This document shows positions 10,314 through 19,924 of a stretch of DNA of 64,000 bases, piece after piece. The stretch covers positions 1 through 64,000 of the forward strand of contig CAZFRM010000012.1 of NCBI GenBank assembly GCA_964521255.1, given 5' to 3'. Position 1 is the first letter of the stretch. Every line of letters starts with the position of its first letter. This stretch comes from ZC4RG29 sp964521255 (lineage in GTDB: Bacteria; Bacteroidota; Bacteroidia; Cytophagales; Cyclobacteriaceae). A program made the translations under genes and the position numbers. Below the pieces are notes generated by a model, which was not told where the DNA came from, ran no database searches, and saw nothing but the letters and a program-made list of their open reading frames with translations.

Positions 10314-10321
10314 TACTTTTG
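10314..10321 (+). promoter_or_regulatory. possible promoter -7 element of the sulfate assimilation operon (TACTTTTG)
   Basis: An exact TAnnTTTG match about 110 bases before cysH. The -33 region is poor (TTTTATAGG at 10291), so the call rests on one box and on position. Confidence 0.35.
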
Positions 10322-10349
10322 GGGTTTAATTCATTAATATGGTACTGGA

Positions 10350-10481
10350 TTGGATATCAACCAGGAAATTCAGGATTCTAAGTCCACAAACAGGACCATT
10401 GCGGCTATTAAAGCTGTTACCTGGAGAGTTGGATGGGAAGCGGTCAAGCAGAAAATAATATCGAAACAGAAACGACTTTGA
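10350..10481 (+). pseudogene. possible DUF2061 remnant upstream of cysH
   Basis: A 43-codon frame reading DINQEIQDSKSTNRTIAAIK and then AVTWRVG, which resembles the start of small DUF2061 membrane proteins (SxxRxxxKAxTWR). DUF2061 genes often precede cysH in Bacteroidota sulfate operons. After TWRVG the similarity ends, with no membrane segments, and the frame stops inside cysH. I read it as a truncated relic. A chance frame is the alternative. Confidence 0.3.
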
Positions 10482-11194
10482 ATAATTTATTTCATTCGTT
10501 AAAAGAAGAGCTTACACCACTGGGCACAGAGGCTGGCTTAAAACGTTTGTGCGAATTAACTGAAGGTGGTAATCTTAAATTCTCATCTGCTTTCGGCGAA
10601 GAAGACCAGGTCATAACACATTTCATCGCTGTTAATAAATTACCTATCACTATTTTTACATTGGATACAGGCCGGCTGTTCCAGGAGACGTATGATGTGA
10701 TGGATCTCACGAGAAAAAGATATAACAAAGAAATTGAAACCTACTTTCCAGCTACCGGAGATGTTGAAGACTTAATAAAGAAGAAAGGGTTCAATAGTTT
10801 TTATGAATCGGTTGAAAACAGAAAAGAGTGTTGCTTCATTCGAAAAGTTAAACCGTTAAGGCGGGCACTTCAAAATACAACGGTTTGGATTACGGGACTG
10901 CGTGCAAGCCAGTCAGCCAACCGGCAGTCGTTTAATATGATTGAATGGGATGACGATTTAAAAATTGTAAAATACAATCCACTGTTGCATTGGTCGTACG
11001 AAGAAATGCATGACTTTATAAAAGCTAACCGAATACCTGTTAATAGCTTGCATAAAAAAGGATTTGCCAGTATTGGCTGTGCACCTTGCACGCGCGCCAT
11101 TGCACCCGGTGAAGATCTCCGGGCAGGAAGATGGTGGTGGGAAGTTTCCCATAAAGAATGTGGATTACATGAAACAAAAGCAGCAGTGAAATGA
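10433..11194 (+). CDS. cysH: assimilatory adenylylsulfate/phosphoadenylylsulfate reductase
   Basis: A 253-residue cytoplasmic enzyme reducing activated sulfate to sulfite. The PP-loop-like SAFGEEDQVITHFI and TLDTGRLFQETYD mark the nucleotide site. Two cysteine pairs, KECC near residue 131 and GCAPC near 215, are the ligands of a [4Fe-4S] cluster and point to the APS-using, cluster-containing branch; the terminal ECGLH carries the catalytic cysteine. It is first in a cysH-cysD-cysN gene order that makes APS (CysDN) and reduces it (CysH). A 170-base gap holding a nested palindrome separates it from cysD. Confidence 0.92.
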   Translation: MGSGQAENNIETETTLNNLFHSLKEELTPLGTEAGLKRLCELTEGGNLKFSSAFGEEDQVITHFIAVNKLPITIFTLDTGRLFQETYDVMDLTRKRYNKEIETYFPATGDVEDLIKKKGFNSFYESVENRKECCFIRKVKPLRRALQNTTVWITGLRASQSANRQSFNMIEWDDDLKIVKYNPLLHWSYEEMHDFIKANRIPVNSLHKKGFASIGCAPCTRAIAPGEDLRAGRWWWEVSHKECGLHETKAAVK

Positions 11195-11270
11195 GCATAA
11201 AGAGAACTATACCAAAAGGAATGCTAATACGAAACCTTCGTTTGGATGGATGCTCTAATTATGCGAATTC

Positions 11271-11313
11271 CATGCCTGCGTACCGGAATGCCGGGCTTCG
11301 GCATGCAGGCATG
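11271..11313. repeat. nested palindrome between cysH and cysD
   Basis: Outer arms CATGCCTGC / GCAGGCATG enclose a second hairpin ATGCCG / CGGCAT with a GGCTT loop. The TGCCTGC core resembles the TGCCT...AGGCA repeat at 19997-20013, so it belongs to a dispersed palindrome family. In the transcript it would form a strong stem between two operon genes and could set their relative expression. Confidence 0.6.
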
Positions 11314-11364
11314 TGTTCCATAAAATTCAACACTATTAACACATGAAATAATTTAATTGGTGAG

Positions 11365-12270
11365 ATGAGTGATTATTTGAAAGTATTTCCGAGAGACCTG
11401 GAGGACGAGGCGATCTACATTATCCGTGAAACAGCAGCGCAGTTTGAACGACCTGCCATTCTATTTTCTGGTGGAAAAGATTCCATCACGCTAGTGCGGC
11501 TGGCACAAAAAGCATTTTATCCGGGCAAAGTACCTTTCCCTCTTGTTCACATTGACACCGCGCATAATTTTCCTGAGACCATTGAATTCAGAGATTCGCT
11601 CGTAAAAGAAGTGGGACTTGAATTAATCGTCGGCTATGTACAGGATGACATTAATGCCAGTCGTGTTGTTGAAGAGACAGGAAAATTTTCCAGCCGTAAT
11701 GTACTGCAGACAACTACCTTGTTAAGAACAATTGAAGAGCACAAGTTCGATGCTTGTATGGGTGGGGCGAGAAGAGATGAAGAAAAGGCCCGTGCTAAAG
11801 AAAGAATTTTTTCTGTGCGCGATGATTTTGGCCAATGGAATGCAAAGAATCAACGACCTGAACTTTTTGATTTTCTCAACGGACGTATTCGCCCGGGAGA
11901 AAATGTAAGGGTCTTCCCTATTTCCAACTGGACGGAACTTGACGTTTGGAATTACATTAAAGAAGAAAAGCTTGCTATACCAAGCATTTATTTCGCGCAC
12001 GAAAGAAGCGTGATAGATCGTGATGGTGTGCTTTGGCCTTATTCTGATTTTATCTTTAAAGATCCTGAAGAAGTTCTTGAAAACAGAAAGGTTAGGTTCA
12101 GAACCGTTGGCGATATGAGCTGTACGGCAGCCCTCGCTTCCGATGCCAATACAATTGAGGAAATCATCGAAGAAATTATAAACACAACTGTTTCCGAACG
12201 CGGCACACGCCTTGACGACAAGCGCGCCGAAGCTGCCATGGAAATGCGAAAAGTTAACGGATACTTTTAA
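11365..12270 (+). CDS. cysD: sulfate adenylyltransferase small subunit
   Basis: 301 residues. It catalyses ATP + sulfate to APS together with the GTPase CysN. It carries the N-type ATP pyrophosphatase loop FSGGKDS near 35-41, HIDTAHNFPETIEFRD, and the CysD signature GGARRDEEKARAKERIFSVR near 133-152. The ending RLDDKRAEAAMEMRKVNGYF is the usual CysD C-terminus. The length is standard. cysN starts 65 bases downstream. Confidence 0.97.
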   Translation: MSDYLKVFPRDLEDEAIYIIRETAAQFERPAILFSGGKDSITLVRLAQKAFYPGKVPFPLVHIDTAHNFPETIEFRDSLVKEVGLELIVGYVQDDINASRVVEETGKFSSRNVLQTTTLLRTIEEHKFDACMGGARRDEEKARAKERIFSVRDDFGQWNAKNQRPELFDFLNGRIRPGENVRVFPISNWTELDVWNYIKEEKLAIPSIYFAHERSVIDRDGVLWPYSDFIFKDPEEVLENRKVRFRTVGDMSCTAALASDANTIEEIIEEIINTTVSERGTRLDDKRAEAAMEMRKVNGYF

Positions 12271-12335
12271 ACGATAGTTGAATAATTGAATTCAGCTACT
12301 CAACTATTCAATATTCAATCATTCAATATTAATTT

Positions 12336-13583
12336 ATGGAGGTACTTAGAATTGCAACGGCGGGAAGTGTAGACGATGGCAAAAGCACATTGATCGGGAG
12401 ACTTTTATATGAAACGAATTCAATAACAACGGATAAGCTTGAAGCGATACAACGCGCAAGCCAGCGAAAGGGCATCGGTTTTTTAGATTTGTCTCTACTT
12501 ACCGATGGATTGATTGCCGAACGTGAACAAGGTATCACCATCGATGTTGCTAATATTTATTTCAGCACGCCAAGACGGAAGTTCATCATCGCTGATTCAC
12601 CCGGTCATGTTGAATATACAAGAAACATGATTACCGGTGCCTCTAAAGCTGATGTATCCATCATCCTGGTTGATGCGCGAAACGGTATCCTCGAACAAAC
12701 GCATCGTCACTATTACATTGCTAATCTTTTAAATATCCCCAGGGTGATTGTTTGTGTAAACAAGATGGACCTTGCTGATTATGCAGAAGATCGCTTCAAT
12801 AAAATAAAAGAAGATTTTGAAGCGTTCAGCAATAAAATAAAATCATCAAAGCAGGAAATACTGTTTGTACCCATCAGTTCTCTTCATGGTGAAAATCTTA
12901 CCACCTCATCTTCAAAAATGAGCTGGTATAAAGGCGCCCCATTGTTGCAGATACTGGAAACCCTGGAGGTGCATAAAAATGAAATTAAACTTCCTGCACG
13001 TTTTCCAATTCAATATGTAATTCGTCCGCGCAATGAAGAACACCACGACTATCGCGGGTATGCCGGAAGAGTTGCAAGCGGAACATTTTCAGTTGGCGAT
13101 TCAGTGACCGTTTTGCCTTCCAGACAAAAAGGTGTAATTGAAAACATTCATCGCTTCAAAGAGTCACTTCAACATGCAGACAGTCGTCAATCAGTGACTA
13201 TTGTATTGGACCGGGATGTTGATATAAGTCGCGGTGATATGATTGTAAAGGACGAGGAATTGGCTGAACTGAAGCAAGAACTCAAATCCAAAATCTGCTG
13301 GCTCAACAAAGAACCATCGGTGAGCGGAAAGACCTATTTGCTACAGCATGGAACGGCTTATAGTAAAGCAAAAATTTCAGCTATAAATTTCATCCAGGAT
13401 CCGGCCACATTAAACAAAAATGAAAATGCCACATCCTTAAATATGAATGACATTGCAGAGGTTCAAATTCGATCTGCAAAACCCCTGGCCATTGACCATT
13501 ACCTTAATAACCCGGCCAACGGTTCCTTCATTTTAATTGATGAGCATTCGAACAATACTGTTGCCGTAGGTGTGATAGAATAA
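12336..13583 (+). CDS. cysN: sulfate adenylyltransferase large subunit (GTPase)
   Basis: 415 residues of an EF-Tu-like GTPase that powers APS synthesis by CysD. G1 is GSVDDGKST at 10-18, G3 DSPGH near 87, and G4 VNKMD near 142, with two beta-barrel domains behind. It lacks the fused APS kinase domain seen in CysNC proteins, in keeping with the APS-type reductase next door. The TAA stop lies within the target duplication of the downstream insertion sequence, so the element landed exactly at the gene end without changing the protein. Confidence 0.95.
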   Translation: MEVLRIATAGSVDDGKSTLIGRLLYETNSITTDKLEAIQRASQRKGIGFLDLSLLTDGLIAEREQGITIDVANIYFSTPRRKFIIADSPGHVEYTRNMITGASKADVSIILVDARNGILEQTHRHYYIANLLNIPRVIVCVNKMDLADYAEDRFNKIKEDFEAFSNKIKSSKQEILFVPISSLHGENLTTSSSKMSWYKGAPLLQILETLEVHKNEIKLPARFPIQYVIRPRNEEHHDYRGYAGRVASGTFSVGDSVTVLPSRQKGVIENIHRFKESLQHADSRQSVTIVLDRDVDISRGDMIVKDEELAELKQELKSKICWLNKEPSVSGKTYLLQHGTAYSKAKISAINFIQDPATLNKNENATSLNMNDIAEVQIRSAKPLAIDHYLNNPANGSFILIDEHSNNTVAVGVIE

Positions 13584-13586
13584 TTA

Positions 13587-15220
13587 GTGTCTGTCCATAA
13601 AGTCTAAATATCTAAAAATAAAATAGTTACACCAGCATATTCAAAAAACTCTTTTGCATCTTTAGCAATCAAACTTTGAAAGCCACTGGATGAAACTCTT
13701 TAGCGCACTAACATTAAAATTTGAGAAATCAGATTGGGCACTTAACCCTGAATTTGGTCTGATAGATACGTTGCTGGAGCAGCATGGTGAACTTTTATTG
13801 CTTGTCAAGGATGATATAATGGGTCATGAAAAAGAGAGCAACTTTGGAAGAGGAGATGTTCCTACAGCAGAACAAATCATGCGTGCTGCCATCTATAAGG
13901 AAATGAAAGGTCTTGATTATCGGGGGTTGGAGTATGCTCAATCGGATTCACGGATATGCTCAACGTTCATCAAACTGGATATGCGTGCCCCGTTCAGTTT
14001 CCAAATGTTTCAAAAATATATAGCTCGCATACAAGCTACCACCTTACAAAAGCTGTTAATGGAGATTAATAAAATTGCCATTGCAGAAGGCTATGAAGAT
14101 GTGGCTAAGTTAAGGCAAGATACCCACGGTGGAGGCTAACATCCATTATCCTACTAACAATTCATTGGTCTGGGATTGTATAAAAGAAAGCCATCGTTTG
14201 CTGGAACAACTTCAAAGAGAAATGGAAACATTAAGCTTCCGGGATTATACTACCAGTGCGAAGAAGACTTATTTTAAGATCAATAATACAAAAGCAGACA
14301 AACGTACCGAGTTGTTTAAAAAGCAGCTTATCACATTCACTAAAACTATTAATCAAGTATCGAATGCAATAAAAAAAAAGTCAGTGAACTGCAAAGCGAT
14401 AATCATTCAATTAACCCTTGAAGATTTGTTGCCCGTGCTTAATCAAGTTCATGATATGACGTATCGAAAAGAAATTTTAAAAGAAAAGGTACCTAATGAT
14501 GCCAAGATTTTTTCCATATATGAACGTCATACCGACATTATTGTGAAGGGAAGCCGTGAAGCTGTCTTTGGTCATAAGATTAATCTGGTAACAGGCAAAA
14601 GCAATTTAATTTTAGATGGGGCCGTGGTAGCGGGTAATCCTAGTGACAAAACCTTATACCAGGCTGCAATAGACCGTGTGATTACCAACTATGGCACCGT
14701 ACCACGTGATGTTGTCACCGATGGAGGTTTTGCCAGCAAAGAAAATTCGGAGTACAGTCAAAAGAAAGGTATTCTCAACATTGTATTTAATAAAGTAGTG
14801 GGCAGTTTAAAAAATATTGCGAGCAGTCTAAATATGGAAACACGGCTCAAGAAATGGCGTAGCGGTATTGAAGCCGTTATTTCAAATTTAAAGCGAGGAT
14901 TTAATATAGCAAGGTGCAATTGGAAGGGCTGGGATCATTTTCAGGCAAAAGTTTTATGGAGCATGCTCGGCTATAACTTCAGGGTGATGACAGCCCTTAC
15001 TCTGCAGCGATTAGGGAGTTAAACTTCAGATGAAAGGAAAAATAAAGGCATTTTTGGGATAGGTATGGCCAAACGAATCAAAATGCTTAAAATCTGGGCC
15101 TTGGTGAGGGCATGTTAAAAAAACATACTGACTTAATAAGAAAATAAGATTTTTTAGCAATACAACGATATGGCTATGCTTATTTAAAATACTGAAAAGA
15201 AAGACTTTATAGACAGACTC
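13587..15220 (+). mobile_element. insertion sequence, about 1.63 kb, with terminal inverted repeats and target duplication
   Basis: The left end GTGTCTGTCCATAAAGTCT (13587-13605) and the reverse complement of the right end GAGTCTGTCTATAAAGTCT (15202-15220) match at 17 of 19 positions. TAATTA is directly repeated on both sides (13581-13586 and 15221-15226), consistent with a 6-bp target duplication. The interior encodes one DDE transposase split by a frameshift. By transposase style I would place it near the IS4/IS5/ISNCY groups, without certainty about the family. The element is probably immobile unless the frame is restored. Confidence 0.85.
13690..15022 (+). pseudogene. DDE transposase, frameshifted
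   Basis: Two adjoining frames, 13690-14139 and 14129-15022, together encode one transposase of about 443 residues. The first carries an N-terminal helical domain (AEQIMRAAIYKEMKGLDYRG) and ends RQDTHGGG; the second opens VEANIHYPTNNSLVWD. Removing one C from the CCC run at 14122-14124 would give RQDTTVEANIHYPT, the continuous sequence expected of the family. The first catalytic Asp lies two residues before the break; the other acidic residues sit in VVTDGGFAS and RSGIEAVISNLKRG. A sequencing error or translational frameshifting are alternatives. Confidence 0.8.
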
Positions 15221-15254
15221 TAATTAGTCATCACCAAATTACCGTATTCAAAAA

Positions 15255-15890
15255 TCAATGTTTCTCGTCTGTAAAGTATTTCATCTCACCGGCGATTATT
15301 TTTGTTGCCATATGATTTTGTGCCGGTGGTATGGGGCATGAAAACCGATGACTGTAGCTGCAGTAAGGATTGTAGCTTAAGTTGAAATCAATGTAAACCT
15401 CATCTGTTTTTGGTATTCTGAATTCAAGGTACCGACCTATGTCATACGTTTCGTCTCCATTGGTCTCATCGGTGAAAGGAATAAAAAGATAATCTTCATA
15501 ACCAGGCCGTTTACTTATCTCTGGATTTTGGTAAACTTCAAGTTTATATTCAATCCCGTCAATTGAAAAGTATATGTCGCCATATTTTGTGTACTCGGGC
15601 AAACGGGTTGTAGTGGTTGGCATCTTAAACAAAACCGGTGTTTCGTTACGGACAAGCCTTGCTTTAACAAGATAGCTTTGATCAATAGGAAAGTATTTCA
15701 ATCCTTTAAACTTTTTTCTATCGCGTTTATCTAATGGAGATTTTTCAGGATCCAGAAATTCCTTGTGTTGCTCTTCCCGATGTTTAAGGATAACCTGAAC
15801 AGGATCCTCACTCTGGCCAAAAACAAGAGCCGGTGCTATTAAAAGAAAAAAGAACACCAGGCATATTAATACATTATTCGGGTTGAGCAT
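15255..15890 (-). CDS. DUF1684 secreted protein
   Basis: 211 residues with a hydrophobic N-terminal signal (LICLVFFFLLIAPALVFGQ). The body shows the DUF1684 pattern: LDPEKSPLDKRDRKKFKGLKYF, YTKYGDIYFSIDGIEYKLEVYQ, FIPFTDETNGDETYDIGRYLEFR, and the closing FNLSYNPYCSYSHRFSCPIPP. The biochemical role of the family is unknown. It probably acts in the periplasm. It follows the M48 peptidase gene on the same strand with a 77-base gap. Confidence 0.8.
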   Translation of the reverse strand: MLNPNNVLICLVFFFLLIAPALVFGQSEDPVQVILKHREEQHKEFLDPEKSPLDKRDRKKFKGLKYFPIDQSYLVKARLVRNETPVLFKMPTTTTRLPEYTKYGDIYFSIDGIEYKLEVYQNPEISKRPGYEDYLFIPFTDETNGDETYDIGRYLEFRIPKTDEVYIDFNLSYNPYCSYSHRFSCPIPPAQNHMATKIIAGEMKYFTDEKH

Positions 15891-15967
15891 GCTTGCGGCG
15901 AGGTTTAAAGTCTAAGATTTCAAGTTTAAAGTTAAGGTGCACTTTAAACTTCCGCCCTTAACTTTTT

Positions 15968-16765
15968 TCATTTTTTGTAATACTTCATTGCTTCAGGAAT
16001 AGCGTTATTAAGATCGCTGATCCGCGTTTCATGAGAAGGGTGCGTTGATAACCACTCCGGCGGTTGCTCTCCTCCGCTCATCTCTGTCATGCGTTGCCAG
16101 AACCTGGGTGCTTCATGTGGATCATAACCCGCCATCGCCATAAAGATCAATCCAATCTTATCCGCTTCTGATTCATGTTGTCTTGAAAACTTCAACATTC
16201 CTATCTGTGTACCCATCCCCACGGCTTGCATAAATACCTCTTGCGTTAAAGTAGGGTTTTGGCCCATGGCGCCAGAGATCGTTCCTAACAATCCGTTGGC
16301 CAACAAACCCTGGCTCATACGTTCCCGTCCATGATTGGCAATGGCGTGTGCAACCTCATGCCCCATCACTACTGCTACCCCAGTCTCATCTTTACAAATC
16401 GGTACGATACCCGTGTAAAATGCTACCTTCCCTCCCGGCATACACCAGGCATTAACAGTCTTTGGGTCATCGATCACGTTGAACTCCCATTCAAACCCGG
16501 CGAGCTGAGCCGATAATCCTTTTGATGCCATATATTCTTCAACGGATTTTTGGATTGCAACACCTACTTTTTTGACGGTTGAAATATATTCCTGGTTGGT
16601 GGACAGTTTACTCTCTTTTAACACCTGGTCATATTGCTGATTGGCCATAGGAATGATCTCGGCATTCGAAACCATGGACAATTGCTTACGACCTGTCACC
16701 GGAACGGTTGCACAGGCATAGATCAATAAACCGCTTATCGAAATAATAATGACTTTTTTAAGCAT
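15968..16765 (-). CDS. M48-family metalloprotease lipoprotein
   Basis: 265 residues. A lipoprotein signal ends at LLIYACATVPVTGRKQ with the acylated Cys near residue 18. The zinc motif HEVAH lies near 135-139 in VVMGHEVAHAIANHGRERMSQ, and the third ligand Glu is in RQHESEADKIG. The family includes Oma1/LoiP-like and BepA-like proteases that degrade misfolded envelope proteins. It is divergent from the fumarylacetoacetase-family gene with a 77-base shared promoter gap. Confidence 0.9.
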   Translation of the reverse strand: MLKKVIIISISGLLIYACATVPVTGRKQLSMVSNAEIIPMANQQYDQVLKESKLSTNQEYISTVKKVGVAIQKSVEEYMASKGLSAQLAGFEWEFNVIDDPKTVNAWCMPGGKVAFYTGIVPICKDETGVAVVMGHEVAHAIANHGRERMSQGLLANGLLGTISGAMGQNPTLTQEVFMQAVGMGTQIGMLKFSRQHESEADKIGLIFMAMAGYDPHEAPRFWQRMTEMSGGEQPPEWLSTHPSHETRISDLNNAIPEAMKYYKK

Positions 16766-16842
16766 ACGTGATAATTTTGGTCAAAAATACAAATACGAAC
16801 TTATATTGTTCATAGCTTTGCTATCAGTAACGAAATACCCTC

Positions 16843-17457
16843 ATGAGAATATTTGCAGTTGGCCGAAACTACGTCGAACACATCGAAGAACTTAACAACC
16901 AACGGCCGGACGAACCGGTAATCTTTACAAAGCCTGATACTGCATTGCTAAAAAACAATGCCAGTTTTTATTACCCGGATTTCTCAAGAGATGTTCATCA
17001 CGAGGTTGAACTGGTGCTGCGAATCTCAAAAGAGGGAAAGAATATTGAGCAAAAATTTGCCCATAAATACTACGATGCAATTGGGGTAGGCATTGATTTT
17101 ACTGCACGTGACATTCAGGCGAAAATCAAAGAAAAAGCTTTGCCATGGGATATTGCAAAAGGATTTGATGGGTCAGCTCCTGTTTCTAACAAATTCATTC
17201 CCGTCCGGAATTTTAAGGATGTTAAGGATATTAACTTTCACCTTGAAGTGGACGGCGTACTAAAACAAAAAGGAAACACAAGCTTAATGCTATTTCCTTT
17301 TGATGTAATCATCTCTTATCTCTCTAAATTTTTTACACTACGAACTGGCGACTATATTTTTACGGGCACACCCAAAGGTGTAAGTCCGGTAACCATTGGA
17401 AACAAACTGACAGCGTACATTGAGAACGAAAAACTTTTAGAATTTGAAGTTAAGTAA
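16843..17457 (+). CDS. fumarylacetoacetate hydrolase-family protein
   Basis: 204 residues, a single-domain FAH fold. It shows KIFAVGRNY-like MRIFAVGRNYVEHIEEL, the metal ligands in HHEVELVLRI, and DFTARDIQAK and GTPKGVSPV. Family members act as acylpyruvate hydrolases or oxaloacetate tautomerases/decarboxylases. The substrate cannot be told from sequence. Its last 14 bases overlap the start of the M23 peptidase gene, so the two are translationally coupled. Confidence 0.85.
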   Translation: MRIFAVGRNYVEHIEELNNQRPDEPVIFTKPDTALLKNNASFYYPDFSRDVHHEVELVLRISKEGKNIEQKFAHKYYDAIGVGIDFTARDIQAKIKEKALPWDIAKGFDGSAPVSNKFIPVRNFKDVKDINFHLEVDGVLKQKGNTSLMLFPFDVIISYLSKFFTLRTGDYIFTGTPKGVSPVTIGNKLTAYIENEKLLEFEVK

Positions 17458-19351
17458 GATCCCCTTTCTATTTTTTTGGCTTTATTCTGTTTCATTATCT
17501 GCACAGCTCAGCGAACCTGAGATCGGCTTTGCCAAAGATGAAAAGTATATCTATCCGGTTTATCCTGGTCAACCGGGATCGCTTGCAGGTAACATGGGCG
17601 AGCTACGCTCAACGCATTTTCATTCAGGAATTGATATCCGAACCAATAATCAGATAGGGCATCCGGTAGTAGCCTCAAAAAGCGGATACATATCACGGGT
17701 GTCCGTAAGCCCATCGGGTTATGGTAACATTATTTACATCAAACATCCGGATGGCAATACTACATTGTATGCCCACCTTGATCGTTTTTCAGGACCTTTG
17801 GCTGAATATGTTTTAAATGAACAGTACTCCCGTAAAACTTTCACCATTGATTTATATCCTCAGGAAAATCAATTCACGGTAAAACAAGGTGAATTGATTG
17901 CGATATCCGGTAACACAGGTTCATCAGGCGGACCTCACGTACACTTCGATATTCGTGATACCAATATGCACGCATTGAATCCCCTGAAGTTTGGGTTTTC
18001 AGAAATTGTTGACAAAACGCCGCCCTCCGTTGAGAAGCTTGCCTTTGTAACCTTGGATGCTAATTCCCGGGTAGACGATCGTTTTGGACGTCAGGAATTT
18101 TATGTCTTAAGGAATGACAACACCTATTCCCTGAGTACGCCTATTTTGGCCTCCGGAAATATTGGGATAGAAATTCTGGCTAAAGATCGATTTGTTCCAA
18201 AAGGTCAGTTTCATGGTGGGGTCAACTACATTGAGATGCGTGTAAATGGCGAGCTTGTCTTTAAACAAACACTTGATAAAATAAATACGGAAGAAACGCG
18301 CGGGATTTATACCCTGATGAATTATAAAACATTAAAGGTAAAAGGAAATCGCTACTACAAATTATACATCGCTGATGGAAATGTATTACCCTTTTACAAT
18401 GCCTCACCCACGTCAGGAAAACTTTCTATTAAAGGTGTAAAAGAATACAAGGTTGATGTTCAATTGAAAGATGTATTTGGCAACACCAGCGTAGCTTCTT
18501 TCAGAATAAAACCTTCACCCGTTGTTAAAGAAGTAAAATCATTGCCTGCCATGAGCGTTGATCCTTTCTATGAAGTGGAGGAAAATGTAATGGCAATTAC
18601 AGCGCAGCCCTGGTTTGAAGGGGGCAATAAGGCTACTCTTTACTTAAAAGATTCTGTTCTGCAAATGGATCCTTCCTATTCCAATTCCAGAAGAACCGTT
18701 TACCTCGTTGATTTGCGAAAACATCTTCCTGATTCAATTTACGTTTCAGGAAAAATGTTGGTCACCAATTTCAAAACGGTAATTCCTCCCGCCACCGAAT
18801 ACAAATACTATAGCGATAAAGTTGATATTGAGTTTCCTGCAAATTCATTATACGACACATTGTATTTAAATACATCTTTCAGGAATGATGATTCATTCAC
18901 CATCGGTGACCGTACCATTCCTTTAAATCAAAATATTAAAATATCATATCAACCGGTAAAACAATATTCAGATGACAAACGCATTGGTGTTTATCGCGTG
19001 GTTGGGAAATCGTTAACCTACCTGGGAAGCAGGCGCTCTAATGGACGGTTTACTTTTCAAAGCAGGGAACTGGGAAACTTTGCGGTTCAAATGGATAGCA
19101 TCGCCCCCACCATCTATCCGGTATCGATTAATAATAATACTGTTCGATTCAAAATTAAGGACGACCTTTCAGGGATCGCTTCCTATGAAGCAAGTGTAAA
19201 TGGTAACTGGCTGTTAATGCACTATGATGCAAAAACAGCAATGATATGGTCAGAGCGTCTTAATAAGAAAGAAGCGCTATCCGGTGAGTTAGAGTTGGTG
19301 GTGACAGACAATGCCGGCAACAAACAGGTTTATAAAACAAACATTCTATAA
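17444..19351 (+). CDS. M23-family metallopeptidase, secreted
   Basis: 635 residues with a signal peptide (FLFFWLYSVSLSAQ). The LytM/M23 domain lies near residues 50-175 and shows both zinc motifs: HFHSGIDIR near 59 (HxxxD) and HVHFDIRD near 165 (HxH). It is therefore probably catalytically competent against peptidoglycan cross-bridges. The remaining 450 residues are beta-rich repeats of unknown role, likely envelope anchoring or regulation. The bcp gene follows 2 bases after the stop. Confidence 0.85.
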   Translation: MKLSKIPFLFFWLYSVSLSAQLSEPEIGFAKDEKYIYPVYPGQPGSLAGNMGELRSTHFHSGIDIRTNNQIGHPVVASKSGYISRVSVSPSGYGNIIYIKHPDGNTTLYAHLDRFSGPLAEYVLNEQYSRKTFTIDLYPQENQFTVKQGELIAISGNTGSSGGPHVHFDIRDTNMHALNPLKFGFSEIVDKTPPSVEKLAFVTLDANSRVDDRFGRQEFYVLRNDNTYSLSTPILASGNIGIEILAKDRFVPKGQFHGGVNYIEMRVNGELVFKQTLDKINTEETRGIYTLMNYKTLKVKGNRYYKLYIADGNVLPFYNASPTSGKLSIKGVKEYKVDVQLKDVFGNTSVASFRIKPSPVVKEVKSLPAMSVDPFYEVEENVMAITAQPWFEGGNKATLYLKDSVLQMDPSYSNSRRTVYLVDLRKHLPDSIYVSGKMLVTNFKTVIPPATEYKYYSDKVDIEFPANSLYDTLYLNTSFRNDDSFTIGDRTIPLNQNIKISYQPVKQYSDDKRIGVYRVVGKSLTYLGSRRSNGRFTFQSRELGNFAVQMDSIAPTIYPVSINNNTVRFKIKDDLSGIASYEASVNGNWLLMHYDAKTAMIWSERLNKKEALSGELELVVTDNAGNKQVYKTNIL

Positions 19352-19353
19352 CC

Positions 19354-19896
19354 ATGGCTCTTAAAGTGGGTGACAAAGCCCCTGACTTTACTTCGCGTGA
19401 TCAGGATGGAAAAGCGGTAAAGCTTTCGGATTACAAAGGCAAAAAAATTGTTTTGTATTTCTATCCCAGAGACATGACGCCAGGTTGTACAGCAGAAGCG
19501 TGTAATCTTCGTGACAATTATAAGTTGCTGCAAAAACAAGGTTACGAAGTATTTGGTGTAAGCACTGACAATGAAAAGTCACACCAAAAATTTATCGCCA
19601 AGGAAAAACTTCCCTTCAGCCTGTTAGCCGATACAGATAAAATCATTCATGAGAAATACGGAACATGGGTTGAAAAGTCAATGTATGGACGAAAGTACAT
19701 GGGGACAGCGCGAACCACTTTTATCATCAGCGAGAACGGTACCGTAGAAGAAATCATTGAGAAAGTAGACACAAAAAATCATACCGATCAGATATTAGGA
19801 TCCTCTGATCAAAAGCCAAAGATCACAAAAAAGGCTACCGCGAAACCCGTGAAAAAGGCTGCAAAGAAAACTTCACGTAAGTCATCCAAAAAATAA
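19354..19896 (+). CDS. bcp: thioredoxin-dependent peroxiredoxin (BCP/PrxQ type) with lysine-rich tail
   Basis: 180 residues. The peroxiredoxin domain (1-150) has peroxidatic Cys45 in MTPGCT and resolving Cys50 in AEAC, the PrxQ spacing. It reduces hydroperoxides using thioredoxin. Unusually, about 30 C-terminal residues (after SSDQKPKI) are almost all Lys, Ala, Thr and Ser, ending KKTSRKSSKK, like histone H1-type tails. The tail could bind DNA or an acidic surface. The start directly after the M23 stop suggests one transcript. Confidence 0.9.
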   Translation: MALKVGDKAPDFTSRDQDGKAVKLSDYKGKKIVLYFYPRDMTPGCTAEACNLRDNYKLLQKQGYEVFGVSTDNEKSHQKFIAKEKLPFSLLADTDKIIHEKYGTWVEKSMYGRKYMGTARTTFIISENGTVEEIIEKVDTKNHTDQILGSSDQKPKITKKATAKPVKKAAKKTSRKSSKK

Positions 19897-19924
19897 TTAT
19901 TACCATTTCTTATCCGCTTGCTTT

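Noticed and set aside
10253..10432. Riboswitch before the cysH operon
   Set aside because: I could not find SAM-riboswitch-like conserved cores or an ordered set of stems; only a -7 promoter box and a short relic frame are visible.
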